From positions 18,190,428-18,254,427 of the forward strand of contig NC_064759.1 in NCBI RefSeq assembly GCF_011397635.1: a stretch of 64,000 bases of DNA. The letters run 5' to 3'. The position numbers and the translations under genes are program-made. This stretch comes from Epinephelus fuscoguttatus (Eukaryota > Chordata > Actinopteri > Perciformes > Serranidae). The notes under the pieces are model-generated. The model ran no database searches. It saw only the letters and a program-made list of their open reading frames with translations, and had not been told where the DNA came from. Below, piece by piece: positions 1-12,282 of this stretch; the first letter of the stretch is position 1; each line of letters begins with the position of its first letter.

Positions 1-2115
1 AATGCAATTATGCATACTGGTAATCAAGTGTTATTTATGGAGTTTTTAATTATGACACTATGCCAGCCTTTAATGAAATACATTTATATTGTAGGTTTGA
101 GCCACAGTTGCACACAGTTTGTTTATTTATTTGGATCCCATTAGTCACTACCAAGGTAGCAACTACTCTCCCTGGGGTCCATACAAGCCTTGAACACAGT
201 TCAAGTTCTCTATGTTTATGTTTACCTCATTCTATGTTTGAAATCTTTGCAGTGCCTTTTTAATGCAATATGATTGACTCCCATTCATATCCAAACACTA
301 CAGGAAACAATTCAGGAAACATCTTATTCAGTCTGAGCAAAAAGCCATCAATCATGCCTTGCAGAGCTGCATAAAATATGAAAACGTTTACAGTTTGAAA
401 TAAATTTCACTGACTGTTACTTATAAACATGAGCATGCATATGAAATTGAAAAGAACTGCAAACACTTGGTCACCCACTTTCTCTATTCTCTTTTTGATT
501 CTGCCTTTGATGCCGCATTTCTGTATTCTCCAAAGTTCTTCCAGTATTGCTGCAGTTTAAGGATTTTACGAGAAGTGTGATTGTGAAAATGGAAGTGAGG
601 TTTAGCCTCCAACAGTTGGCCTGCTCTCAGCCTATAAGACTGTGAAACTGCCTGACAACGCAACTCTCCATCCAAACACAGGCACACACCACAGACGTGC
701 ATGCACAAACACATACATGCTCCACACTAGTATACCTCCATGCTTGACAGGAAGAGGAAATGGCTTTTCTCCATTTGGAGAGCCACAAACAAGAGGTGCT
801 GCCGGCCCATTTCAGATAGCAGCCCTCTTAAAGAGCCCCTCTGTCTATGAATATGGAGATGAGGATTTAGGAGAGAGGGAGAGGAGGAAAAGGGGGAAAG
901 TCAAGGGAGGGAGAGATCAGAGAGTGAAAAAGAGGGAGCAAGAGAGAGATTCTATGTCTCTGAGGTGCTTTTCCTGCCTGCCCCGTGGCCCTTGGCTGGA
1001 TTTACGCACTGGATTTAGAGTGTGTATGTGTGTGTTTGTGTGCCTATGTGCTGCAAATGAGAGGGTCTGTGTAGACACAGAGCCAGAGGCGACAGGTCAG
1101 AGAGTAATCACACACACGCATGCCTATAGTCATGGGACGCACAAACACTCACACACCTTAATCACCTCCCCACTCCTCATCTATTTTCTCTTTCACAAAA
1201 TCCCCCCCTATCTTCTCCACTCCGTTAAACACTTCTGCAATCACACACTCACATACAGGGCACATACAGCCACGCATCAGCTGAGTGCACAGCGCCTCAC
1301 TTCTCCACCTGGCTCCCTCTCATCCTTCTGTTCATCTTTCCCTTCATTCACTCCTGAGCCAGCATTCATTGCACCTCAGATAAGCCTATACGGTTTTCCT
1401 TCCCGCCTGCGTTCATTTATATGCAGCTCTCCAGCAAAACAAACAGCCGTCCGTGCACAGCAGATAGCATCTCGGTATCACCATCCAGCAGCCACTACAC
1501 ACCACATGAATTATGGATCGGTGTAAGTGTGAGAAGGAGGTCAGACAGGAACGGCAAAGGGCAATCCCTCAGGCCCTGTTAGATGATTGACGACATTGAA
1601 TGTAACACTTAATTTTCTTCATTATCAACGTGCTGCTGTGGTAATGATAGAAACACTTGTGAGAGAAAACAACCTTTGTGTACGTGAGCCGACCGACGAC
1701 CTCGGCAAAATGAAATTACACGCTCTGAGTGACATCATTGTTATCATAACAGGTGCCCGCACTACCATTGCTGTCATCGCCATAACTGCAACTGATCATA
1801 TTACTGATGCTCTACGTAGGCTTCACCCGCCTCATCACCACTTTAATTGAAACTTTCACCATTACAGCGATTATTATGCATCATGGGAAATGTTGTCATC
1901 ATTGCCATATACAGTAATTAACAAATAAAGACATTCATCTACTGACGGAAGACATAAACACCCCCTCCTATAATCTGTCTGTCTTTCAAGTGTGTCTACA
2001 ATAATGACATGTTTGTATTCCAAACACCGACTATGAATCTTCAAGAGTTTGAGTTAGCTGAACGCAGTAAGCATTTTCCAAAGCAACAGTCTTTCTAGCT
2101 TAACATTCACTCTGG
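1..2115. other. Non-coding, presumed intron; no exon seen
   Basis: I see no exon here. The stretch is mixed AT-rich sequence with CA/TG-rich and purine-rich parts around 640-1300. A 294-codon open frame over 642-1526 has no domain and is made of low-complexity His, Ser, Arg and Thr runs, so I do not treat it as a gene. It probably belongs to the first intron of the minus-strand gene that starts at 30773. Confidence 0.5.
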
Positions 2116-2255
2116 AGCAGCCAGGTGGCCCAAGGGTTTAAGGCACTGACCATGAAGTGCAGCGTCCTCGGTTTGAATCTGTCTGAAGACTTCTGGTGCA
2201 TGTTGTTCCCCAAATCTCTCTCCCCTGTCAACTCTCTAATACAGGCATAAAATAA
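2116..2255 (+). repeat. tRNA-derived SINE
   Basis: The head reads like a tRNA gene: an A-box-like GGTGGCCCAAGGG near 2124 and a B-box-like GGTTTGAATC at 2170-2179, spaced as in a tRNA. A non-tRNA body ending in an A-rich stretch follows. This layout is that of RNA polymerase III-derived SINEs common in fish. The boundaries are approximate and I did not find target-site duplications. Confidence 0.6.
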
Positions 2256-2814
2256 CCCCAAAATACTTCAGGAAAAAATCCCTCTTTGTGTTTCCGTCCC
2301 CACACTTCAGCAAAGCACGGAAACGCTGTCTGGGGAAACACAAAGAAGGAATTTTGCACTAAAAAGACTAAATTTTGAAAATAACCACTTTATTTGTCCA
2401 TCTCAGGCTGCTGAAGCCTCATTTTAGATTCAGCTGAGCTTATGAATCCTTTTTTGCACAGGAATAGGACTGTGTCCCCCTTCTTTTAAAGTGTAATCGC
2501 ATTAGGAAGGGAACCTTTAAGAGCCAGAATGGACAGGAGGAATGATTACAACTCTTCCAATGTGCGTATGGGCATGGGAGTAATGTAATAACATATGCTC
2601 CATGCACCTATCCTTTAAACAGGCTCTGTGTAAAATTCAGAGTGTATGAGTTGTCTGGACAAGGTTCTCAACAAGGACAAAGGCCGGTTGCTAGCGGCTA
2701 ACTGTGCTAACCCCGTAGACAGTGCTAACAATTGCTTTGAACAAAAGCTGCACCAACTGGGCTCCGTAAATTATGAAGGGATATTTTCACACTCTGGCAT
2801 TTTAAGATCTAAAC

Positions 2815-3292
2815 CAGTGTTTCTCAAATGGTGTGCCGTGATGCCAATCCAGGAGTGCTGCGGGATTTTGTGATAAGCTACCATTATTATTGCAATGAGG
2901 CAAACTCTAGCTAAAAAATGTCATTAAATTTATTGTTACCTTCACAGGAAACCTATTTGTTGCCGTCTGCATGTGGGAATTATAAATGTGTGACACATCA
3001 AAAGCCCTGATTGGCAGCCAGCATGAGGGATGATAACAATTAAAAGGAGAGAGCTGTGAGTGGGACAATGGATCTCTTTATTGTACGGAGCAAATTACAA
3101 CAAAGCACCAGCAAAGACGACCTACCACCAAAAGAAAAGAGACAAAAAATTGTCAATAGACAGTATCACAAAAGCTACCTGTCTTATCTTTATTGTCTAA
3201 TGTCGTGTTAAGACGCTACAGAGGCTACTGTGCACAGATATGAATACAGGTGTGCCTAGACATTTTGGCCTGGGCACAAAAAGTTTACTAAA
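2815..3292 (+). mobile_element. hAT (Charlie-like) transposon remnant
   Basis: The left end CAGTGTTTCTCAAATGG is the usual terminal sequence of Charlie-type hAT elements, and the right end around 3250-3292 (GGTGTGCC, then a stretch ending AAAAAGTTTA) looks like the matching other end, truncated. Between them a short frame begins at 3068 with MDLFIVRSK and continues to a RQYHKSYLS motif. That resembles the N-terminus of BED-finger hAT transposases, but it stops soon after. The element is internally deleted and inactive. Family placement rests on pattern memory. Confidence 0.5.
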
Positions 3293-4397
3293 CAATTAAA
3301 TGAGAAAATGATTCACAGATAATTCATAAATAAATAGTGAAAATAAATGTTAGCTGTAGTCCTATATAAAATCTAATAATAATGCAGCATGGTAGGAGAA
3401 AAGTCCTGTAACCTTTGTTTTTGTTTGCAGGTGAAATAATAATGCCTGGATACTGCATTTTAGACTTCTGCTCAGTTTGGACTGAACCCAAAGAGCACAC
3501 TGACTCCTCAGACACACAATTATGTGGAACATCCGAAAACATTGTTTAAATTTAGCTTGGAATAATTAGCTGAGCAGGGCAGCACAGGGGCTCCAACTCT
3601 CTCCAACAGCCCAGTTCAGGTACAGTTCAGGTTCAATTAGAAACTCCAACGGCATTAATGTGAGCGCACGACTATACTGTACGTGACAGCCCTGTGATAT
3701 ACCTCTCATCTCTCACCTAATGCATGCTGGGAAGGGCTCCAGCCCTCCTGTGACCCTGCGCAGGATGAGCGAGTATAGAAATTGGATGGATTGATAATTA
3801 GCGGAACTGACAGCACTGGCAGCCATGACACTGTCATCACATTTATCATCAGCTCTATTACTGTAATCATAATTCCAACCATCATAATCATAATCAGCGT
3901 TACCACTGGTATCTTCATCACCATCACCCCCCACCCAGGAGGATGGTATCTTACATTATTACCTCCACCATCATCATCATAATCGCAACCCTGAGCAACG
4001 TCACCGCCGTGCCCGCCCACAGCTTCATCCTCCCCATCCTCCTCCTCCTCCCTGGTGGTTACATGGACCTTGTCAGGTCTCATTTCTTAACAGCAGCACC
4101 ATATAATGAGAGCCATAACCATTATTGTCCAAAGGTCTCCTGTTCCAATCCTTTACTTTACCAAATGACTTTCCCTCGCCCCGGCTCTCTCCTCGTCTCT
4201 ATTTCCCATTCCCCTGCTCTAATTACACACTGTTTGTTTGGCCTCCTGGCTGCCCCCTAATGCAGAGGAGAGGCGTCATTAAAATGATTTACAGATGTAA
4301 TCCCCCCTCCCTCCACACTCTCTCTCTGACTTCCTCCCCCTCCCTCTATATTCCCGCCCCCTGGCACCCCCCAAATATAACTCACCCTAATATCACC
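3293..4397. other. Non-coding; ATC-rich imperfect repeat at about 3780-3990
   Basis: No exon is visible. Between about 3780 and 3990 the sequence is an imperfect ATC/ATT trinucleotide repeat, which creates open frames on both strands rich in Ile and Asp. The overlapping frames of 66 to 125 codons at 3706-4083 are products of this repeat. The rest is pyrimidine-rich. Confidence 0.5.
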
Positions 4398-4500
4398 GGC
4401 GGGATTAAAATCCGTTTCGATTAATCCCTTTTGCTCGCTGCCTCTCTCTTTTCATGCTTTCTCTCCTACTGCCCTTTCCACCTCGGCAACTTTCTCCGGC
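4398..4500 (+). promoter_or_regulatory. Duplicated element, copy 1, with inverted TAATCC sites
   Basis: A GGGATTAA arm and a TTAATCCC arm flank a 12-base spacer, so two bicoid-class homeodomain sites (GGATTA/TAATCC, as bound by OTX, PITX or CRX) face each other. A pyrimidine-rich stretch follows, and the whole block recurs 508 bases downstream at 4906-5008 with the arms largely kept. It may be an enhancer, but the evidence is sequence pattern only. Confidence 0.3.
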
Positions 4501-4905
4501 GTCGCCCCCCATAACTCCCAACTTTGTTGGTAAAAACTGTTTTTATGAGCTCACACTCTGCCTCCTTCATTCTTTCCTCACCTCTCCTCCTCACCCTTGC
4601 TCATCTCTCCGTCTCTCTTTCAGACACATAAACATTATTCCTCTCTGTAATTATGTTATGGTTAGAAACTGCAATCATCCCGGGTGCCTGCCTCAAATGT
4701 TATCTGCTTCCATTTACTTCAAACACAGAGAAAGGAAGTGAGGCAAATAGTTCCCTTCCTCTTCTTAACCTGCCATCACACCCCCGATGGCTTTCACTTT
4801 CTCAACGCCTTATTTGACCTGCTGGAACACGCGCAAGAACACACACTCCAGCCCACCCTTCAAATTTAAGCATAAAATGTATACAACAACAAACAGACAC
4901 AAACA

Positions 4906-5008
4906 GCAGGATTAAAATCAGATTCAATTAATCCCTTATTCCCACTGCCTCCCACTCAGCGATTCTCCCTTTCTTGCACACTTTCCACATCGCTAACTTG
5001 CTCATTTT
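4906..5008 (+). promoter_or_regulatory. Duplicated element, copy 2, with inverted TAATCC sites
   Basis: This is the diverged second copy of the block at 4398-4500. The left arm is AGGATTAA and the right arm TTAATCCC, with the same spacer length, followed by the same pyrimidine-rich order of words (CTTTCCACATCG against CTTTCCACCTCG). The copies differ at many positions between the arms while the arms themselves are nearly unchanged. Confidence 0.3.
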
Positions 5009-6264
5009 ATCCTTCAACCTCTATCTTCTCAGGTTAAAATGGGTTTTGCGTGTGTGTGCGTGCGCGTGTGCGTATGTGTGGGCAGGTAAATAATTTTTTA
5101 TTCAGCTCCCTGGCTCCATGTTATCTCCCTTACCTGATTTTCCCACACCTCCACTCTCTGCTTTTAATTAACACTCTTTATTTCACAGCTCTCCCTGCTA
5201 ATCTCTCCATCAGAGGCCTATAGCACTAGAGGCTGAGCTTTCACTCCCACCGCGGGCTCTTTGTACTCTTTCAAAACAAAAACAGCAACAAACACCCAAG
5301 TCTGAGCACGCACACGCAGATAAATCCCACACACACTCACCCACACACACTCGCACACAATCTCTTGAAACACATTAATACACTCAAATGAAAAAGCGAA
5401 AGTAAAGATGCACGGCGCAAAATATCTGTCATCTGATTTACAGTGAGAAACGTACTCTCTTTCTCCCTTTGTGCTGTGTGTTTCAGTCAGAGAATAATGC
5501 TGCTGTATTAACAGTTCTGGGGGATAACTGATGCGTTTCAACTTCAAATAAAGTGGGTCATTTCTGCACAGCCAAGGTAAATCTTTGCAGACTGAGATCC
5601 ATACTGATTAGCCGCTACTTTACCGAGAAAAAGGAGTGGTAATTGTGTGTTTGTGTATGTATGTCTTTTATACGAGTGTGTCTGCGTGTTAATAAATGTG
5701 CAGACACATACTTGGGATTGTGTTTATGCTCTCGCGCACATATTAGATTGGTTTAAAGGAGCCAGTACTCCATCAGAGCTGCTTGTCCGATAGCTTCGGA
5801 AACCCCCTCCCTCCAACAGCTTTCTAACGTCGGATAAGGGAGACTGTGTCCCAACATTTCTGTAACTTTCCAAAACTGATGATACGACATTCACACCCAC
5901 TTCACTCAGTGATTGGCCAGCTGTGCAGAGGTGATAAAGAACGCTGACTTTGTACTTCTCTCACAAGCTGTTTTTTTCATGCGGTACAAATTTATTTGTG
6001 GCGTGTTTCATGTGAACAACTGAGAGCAACACGACAAATGCCTTCAAGGAGAGAAAGTTTGGAAATGTGTGCCAAGATCCCAATATTTAAAGCACACTGC
6101 CTCTCCCCCCCATTTCCGTGACAACCAGCTTTTCAATCCGTCTTCAAGTTCGGCTGCTCAGAGCAACTGTACTTTGGCTTTCTGATGTGCTCAGCCATTA
6201 TGTTGTACATAAACCATAAACAGACCCTTACACTCTTTCTCAACTGAACCTGATGTTATATATC
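5009..6264. other. Non-coding; CA/TG-rich
   Basis: No exon or named repeat is recognised. GT-rich (about 5045-5080 and 5645-5690) and CA-rich (about 5300-5360) tracts are present. Confidence 0.4.
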
Positions 6265-6553
6265 GGGGCAACTGTGGCTCAGAGGTAGAGCAGGTCGACC
6301 ACTTATCGAAAGATTGGCGGTCCAATCTCCGGCTCCTCTAATCAAGATACTGAGCCACAAACTGATCCCAATGGCTGTGCCATCAGTGTGTGAGTGCGTG
6401 TGAATGGTTACTGAGTAGCATTTGGTACCATGTATGGTAGCCTCGGCCACCTGTGTGTGACTGTGTGTGTGAAAGGGTGAATGTGACATGTAGTGTAAAA
6501 GCGCTTTGAGTGGCTGGAAGACTAGAAAAGCGCTATACAAGTGCAGTCCATAT
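6265..6553 (+). repeat. tRNA-derived SINE with fish-type core
   Basis: The 5' part (GTGGCTCAGAGGTAGAGCAGGTCG, then GGCGGTCCAATCTCC) is a tRNA-like head. The 3' part carries the phrase AAAGCGCTTTGAGTGGC and ends AGCGCTATACAAGTGCAGTCC, a tail I associate with a very common SINE of percomorph fish. Length is about 290 bases. It is inserted in non-coding DNA and appears fairly intact. Confidence 0.7.
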
Positions 6554-6629
6554 AATTCACATAAACTAGTAAGACTAAAAGACCCATAGTGCATCGGCCT
6601 TTCCCATTGGCCAATTCATCACTGACTGC

Positions 6630-7885
6630 CAATGTTGGTCAGTGACGCATTGCAGGTATAACACTACTGTTTCCAGTAACATGTAGTGTAACTAATTACT
6701 GATAAAAATTTCGGTATCAAAATTACAGTAACGCCAAAACTAGGGATGCAACGATCCGATATCTGGATTGAATATCAGCCCCGATATCATCAAAGTAGAT
6801 GGATTGGGTGTGGGAAAATGCAACCTATAACTGAGGCAATCCTTTCCCTTTAAATCTATTGCAACGCGAGCTACGTCATATGTGGAGCGAAGGAGAGAAT
6901 CTGCTGTGTGGAGGTATTTCACACTATTTCAACTGCTGTTGCACAATTGTTGATTTTTGTTAAAAACAAATAGTTCATCATTGCATTAATCTGTTTCATC
7001 TCGTTTCATTTTATCTTAGGAAAGAACTGTGTAGTCATCAATGCCTGACGCCTCTAGTCTTTTCTGTTCTACATGTAAAGGTATATAGCTTTTTAGGTCA
7101 ACCATGGTATCAGATCGGTATCAGGTATTGGCTGATACTCAAAGCCACAGCACTGAGATTGGTATTGAAACTGAAAAAGCTGGATTGGTGCATCTCTACC
7201 CAAAACCAAGCAACTCATTACGATGTTACTTTTGTTATCACATCGTTACTGCCGTGAAATACAACATCCCAGGTACATTACAACACAGCAAGCCTATTAA
7301 GAAGATGCAAATGCTAACCTTAGCAGCTGAACATCCCATTTCATTTTGTCGGGAAGAAAGATGACAAGAACACTGTTGCTGCAGGTAGTCGGACTAAAAC
7401 TCTTTCCACTGCAAAGAAACATCCTCAAACTTCTGTCTAAAACACCTACTATGACGGACAGCACAACAACATGAAGCTCCAGGAAATACATCGCACCAAA
7501 GGTGAACTCTCCTCGGCCATGGGCGTCAGCTGTAGCTCTACACTGGCTAAACAACCAAATCTGGATTTTACTCATGGGCAGCTGCAGGCTACAGAGAAGT
7601 AATGAAGCTTGTGGCTGGATATGTGGTGGATGAAATATTGCTACATGAGTGAGTGAAGAGCCTTGGGAGAATACCAGTCACAGGCAACTGAGGACCCAAG
7701 GTAAAAAAAAACAAAACAAGAAAAGTAAAACATCATTAGCCTTAGCTACACTGACCAGCGACTACCCTGACATTCACACAGAGGCCCACATCTGAATTTT
7801 GGGGAGATACACGATTACCAGTTTTATGAGGTGTATCGAAAAAGTAATCTAACAAGTAGTGAGTAATGAGCCCAACACAAATGAC
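6630..7885. mobile_element. Decayed hAT-like element, host of a nested insertion
   Basis: The right end, read on the minus strand, begins GTTGGGCTCATTACTCACTA and continues with AGATTACTTTTTC. The left side around 6660-6715 carries related words (AACACTACTGTTTCC, AACTAATTACTGATAAAAA). At about 7370-7640 the plus strand holds broken coding-like text with a GYVVDE motif of the kind found near the N-terminus of some hAT transposases. The ends are diverged and approximate, and the element is split by the insertion at 6741-7198. Confidence 0.35.
6741..7198. mobile_element. Non-autonomous hAT element with 8-bp target duplication
   Basis: Ends are inverted repeats: TAGGGATGCAACGATC on the left and, read on the minus strand, TAGAGATGCACCAATC on the right. 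Flanking 8-mers are GCCAAAAC (6733-6740) and CCCAAAAC (7199-7206), a duplication with one mismatch, as expected for hAT. The interior repeats words such as ATCGGTATC and GATATC, seen in a widespread fish MITE family. There is no transposase gene. It lies inside the older element 6630-7885. Confidence 0.75.
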
Positions 7886-10643
7886 CGCTTTGCACTGCGC
7901 TCATACAGTGGTTACCGCTGATATCAGGACGGTGTCCTCGCAGGAGCGTAGCGTCAACCGTCCAGTTCCCCACTGGTTAATACCGTTAGCTCTGTCGGCT
8001 TGGTTGCTTTGTTGTTTACCGCTGTTTAGCACTGTTAGCTGCTAGCTGCCAGCTCAGCCTCCATGTTGAGAACAGTGTGCAGACAACTCATACACTCTGA
8101 ATTTGGCACAGAGCCGCTTTAATCATTTATTCTAGAATCAAAGAAGACAACTTAAACAGCTTGTTTCATTCAACCAAAATTCAAAAACTCATCACATGAA
8201 AACAAAGGAAAGCAACAAATTCTTACAACTGAAACAAGTTGTTAAGTTAACCATTGCTGCTGCAAACAAAAAAAGACTTCACAGGACGCTCCACAAATTT
8301 TACACAAGATGGTCTTGTCTTGTCGAGCCTCGTCAGTCTTATTTGCAGGGCTTGACAAGAAGGTCAGTGTCCTCCTCATGGTTCGCACTCAGCCTTAGAA
8401 AACAGTCGCATAATGTCTTGTGTGTCGATAAAGGAGCTTTGTCAAGTTTAAGAAAATGACCCCTCTTGATGTCATAGTGATGTCACCAGGGTTATCTCAG
8501 CTAACAGACAGCCCGTGTTACAAACTGGGACTAAAAGTCAGGATATCTGGCCCTCTGCTGCTTCAGTTTTAATCAGTCTTTTGTGAGTCATCCAACACAG
8601 ACAGAGTCACAGGCCTTTAAAGGCTTAATCCATTTCCAAAATAATTATCGATTAATCTTCTGCCCACTGACTACTCAATTTATCAAGTAATCGTTTCAGC
8701 ACTAACCTCCACACATGCTCGGCGCCGCGCTTACAAAGACCTTCATGAGCACTCTGACTTGACTGTGAAATAGCAGATGTGGCAAAGAGAAAGATAACAT
8801 CAAAGAGGAAATTTGGGCTTTGGGCTACATTTTATTTGGAGCCTTAATCTTTCCAGCACATCATGCTGTCGGTCTCAACACATTTTCAACACGGCTCCGC
8901 ATAACATTCACAGATGAGTGCAATAACATCGTACTCTCTACATGATTTCATTCTTGTGAAGGAGATACATGCAGCATGTTTAAAGTGGGCTGTAATGTGG
9001 GAATAACATGCATGAGATTATGTGAGATGCACATGCGCCGTGAGTAGGCAGTTAAGGCTCACAACATACCAGTGTGTAATGGATGTGTGTAATTACAAGA
9101 ATGACTGCTGTGGAGCTGTCAGAGAATGTTGCCAAGGCCAGATTAAGGACAAAACAAGTCTGGTTTATGTCCAAATAAGGTCAAACAGGGATTTGCTGAC
9201 ATCCATTATTGGATAATTGTGCGAGCAGGCATCGTGCGTGTGCCCTTGCACAAAAATTTCACACCTACTTGAGATGAATTTGAAAGAACAATACGCACAC
9301 AGGGGTTCACACAACTGGCAGCGAGTTTGCACATGCAAATTTCTGCTTTTGTGTGATGTCACAGACTTTTGGTTTTGAATCGTCTGGCCCCCGGAGCATC
9401 GACACCACACTTGTCTACACCTGTAAACACCTGCGGGCCAGATTCATCAGTGCTGACAGCGCTCTGCTTCTGCTCAATAGACTTTGTGCAAAATGGGCAG
9501 CATGAGCTCCGCTTAGGAAACTAAGCTTGCTGAGCTGAAATTCTATTATTAAACCTGTGGTTTGACTATTTATTCTTCATGAGAGATATTTACACCAAAT
9601 ATCAGATGTTTCTCTTGTTGTTGTTGTTGTTTATGAAGGCAATCTTTTTGATCTGTAACAATAACTCATTGCACTGGATGTTAGAAAACAAAGACACAAT
9701 TAAACTCAAGCTGAAACATGTTTCTCTTAAAGGATACGTCCATTTCTCCAACCAATCTATCTCTCATCACTTGACTATTTGTTTTTACAATATTAATTAT
9801 TTTGCTTTTATTGCTGCAGTGCTTTGTATGGGATGGATATTTTGTTCTTCTGTTCTCAGTGCAGTGCAGACTTTGTATTGTCTCGGTTACGGGAATGTTA
9901 TCCAATCAAATGCCACTGAGCTTTTCTGTGCCAGCATGCAATAAAAGTGTCTGCTGGTTATAAAGTCTTTCACAAAATCATTAATGGTGGCAGAGGGACG
10001 CCGGTGGTGATGTCACCCCATCATATCTGGCATCTTTTCAGAGGGGGGAAAAAAAAGCTAAACATAAATTGTGTTTGTGTCAAATCACCAGCTACAGTCT
10101 GAAGTTGCTCTGTACATAATAAATATATAGATATACAGTGTATAATGCAGTTAGATGCTGAGCACAAGTCATTTCTGTCCAAAGATAAAATTACATGTGT
10201 GATAGAATGATATAATATTATTGCACTAATGTTATGACCGAGGGGACATGACGCTGGCTGGCATCTCCGCTGTTAGTTTATGTAAGTCATGTGTTGGTGT
10301 GATGCATAACAGATAATAATACTGAAATAAATTATAGTCAGACTGATGCAGGATTTTTGAGTCCAATGTCAGTATTTGAGTTAGTTTTTTTCCTATATTC
10401 AACATTCATTTCCTTATGCAAATGTTTTTCATAAGGATCCCTTCATTCTTATGGTGTTTCTAAGTTACCTTAAACATCTTTGGCATTTCTGTTCTGCAAT
10501 TTCTTGTTAATTATTGGCCAGCAGATTCACTGACACTGATATGCTCCATCCAACTGTCAACCTGCCAATATATTGTTCTGGACATGTTATCAGTCTCACT
10601 CTAAAATAAAGTGTTTCTGGTAATGCACATGTACACAGACACA
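7886..10643. other. Non-coding; scattered repeat fragments
   Basis: No exon is seen. About 7895-8110 holds a GCTAGC/GTTAGC-rich sequence of the type dispersed in fish genomes. About 8636-8706 (AATAATTATCGATTAATC) looks like a hAT end fragment. An open frame of 121 codons at 9579-9944 shows no domain. Confidence 0.4.
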
Positions 10644-10753
10644 TTTCTGAGCAGTGTTGTAATCAAGACCACCTAAACCAAGACCAAGTCATGACCAAAG
10701 CCAGAGTGTATCGAGACAGAGGCCAAGACCATGACTTTGAGGGGTTGAGACAA

Positions 10754-11060
10754 AGGGTGCTTTCACACCTGTCTTGTTTGGTTCAGTCCAATTGAACTCA
10801 AGTTTGTTTGCCACCTAAGTGCGGTCCATTTGGGCAGGTGTGAACACAGCAATCACACATGGGTACACACCAAAATGGTGGCACCCGCATGGAAATTCTG
10901 CCAAATCAAGCTCAGCTTTCTTGCGCAGGCATCTTGTCTGGTCGGCTTGAAAATGCTGCCGTGACAACACAAACTAACTCTAGGCAATTGTGCAACTGAT
11001 TCTGATTCTGAGTCCCTGATTCGGATCAAAATAAGGAAACTCTAGGTCTGACAGCACCCT
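10754..11060. mobile_element. Nested MITE with AGGGTGCT termini
   Basis: The left end AGGGTGCTTTCACACCT matches the right end read on the minus strand, AGGGTGCTGTCAGACCT, with two mismatches. The interior has no coding potential. The target duplication is unclear, so I do not assign a superfamily. It sits inside the hAT element 10652-12274, so it inserted later. Confidence 0.55.
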
Positions 11061-11503
11061 AAGTCAAGACCAGTGTGAGTCCCCCACAGCATGACAGACT
11101 TAAAATGAAATGTGCAACATACAAACATTGGCACTCCTCAAACTGATGTGAGAGATCCACATTCACACAAAAACACCAGCAGAAAACAATTCAAGATTCC
11201 TCTTCATTCACATCTTTTATTGCCATACTACTATATATGCTATACTACATATGTGGGTGGATGATTATGTTTGCCATGAGGAATGCCTTGATAAAATAAT
11301 CAAAAGGCATTGCAGAGGTGAACTTTACATGTTGGAATTTATCTGTTTTCTATTAGCAAAAAATACAAACACCGAGGAGCTGAAATCAAATCAACAATCT
11401 TAATTTAATGCTCCTTTTTTGCACAGGCAATTTAGTGATATCGCACTTGTGGTCGTCACTGGTCTTGAAATAAAATCCTGAGTCCTCTTTGTCTGAGACT
11501 TAA

Positions 11504-12177
11504 GTACTATTCAGACGGGATTACTTTTACATAGGTGTGTGGACTAATGTCAGTGTACCACAGGATGTCTGTAATATAAATGTCTGATTCGCACAGGACA
11601 AGAAATCTCAGTAACTTGGTTTGCGCCCTGGCGTCACCTCCCTGTCGGCATGTGCATGCTACGTTGCTTCCTGTATGTGTAACAATGAATGATTAACCCA
11701 ATATGAAATATTGCCCATGATCAGGATTGTGTGTACACATCGATTGGCAATATGGATTTATATTAGGCCCACCTAACACAACGGGAAGTCTCGTGGCTCT
11801 GAAAAGTGCTTCCTTCTCGACCTTTTCGATTGGTCTCCCACATAGGGCGATCATTAGAAGACTGTCCACTATCATGCCTGCCGACAACACCGAATGCTTC
11901 TTCATGCGCCTCCATCATCGAAAAAACACGGAAAACTAGTTGTAAATGCAGAAAAATGGTTGTAAACAGGACGTGACGAAATATTTACATACATTTTTAC
12001 AGAGATTGCGTTCACACAGGATTAATATTACCTGAGGTATTTTCTCTGGGCCGTTTTACAGAAGGTAAAAGTCGCAATAATTTTTACTGACATTATCCGT
12101 AATGATTACAGGCAATTACTGGTAATAATTACTTTACCCCACGTCTCCACGTTAAACTAATCCTGTCCGAATAGGGC
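11504..12177. mobile_element. Nested TTAA-flanked MITE (piggyBac or Kolobok type)
   Basis: The element is bounded by TTAA on both sides (11500-11503 and 12178-12181). Inverted ends are GTACTATTCAGACGGGATTA on the left and, on the minus strand, GCCCTATTCGGACAGGATTA on the right. TTAA duplication is typical of piggyBac and Kolobok transposases, and the sequence does not decide between them. Open frames of 70 codons on both strands at 11693-11939 have no domain. Confidence 0.65.
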
Positions 12178-12282
12178 TTAAGACAAGACCATTAAAAATG
12201 TGGTCAAGTCCCCACAAGACTAAGACCTTAATTAAAAAGTGTTCTCGAGATTGATGTCAAGTATTGCAACACTGTTTCTGAG

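Larger units (their letters stand above)
10652..12274. mobile_element. hAT-type element, 1.6 kb, perfect 8-bp target duplication
   Basis: Terminal inverted repeats CAGTGTTGTAAT (left) and CAGTGTTGCAAT (right, minus strand) are flanked by identical 8-mers TTTCTGAG at 10644-10651 and 12275-12282. This is the signature of hAT transposition. The sub-terminal regions carry repeated CAAGACC/GGTCTTG words. No transposase frame remains. Two further elements lie inside, at 10754-11060 and 11504-12177, and account for roughly 60 per cent of its length. Confidence 0.8.

Noticed and set aside
642-1526. 294-codon open frame on the plus strand
   Set aside because: Composition is low-complexity (His/Ser/Thr/Arg from CA-rich and purine-rich DNA), no domain, no splice or promoter support.
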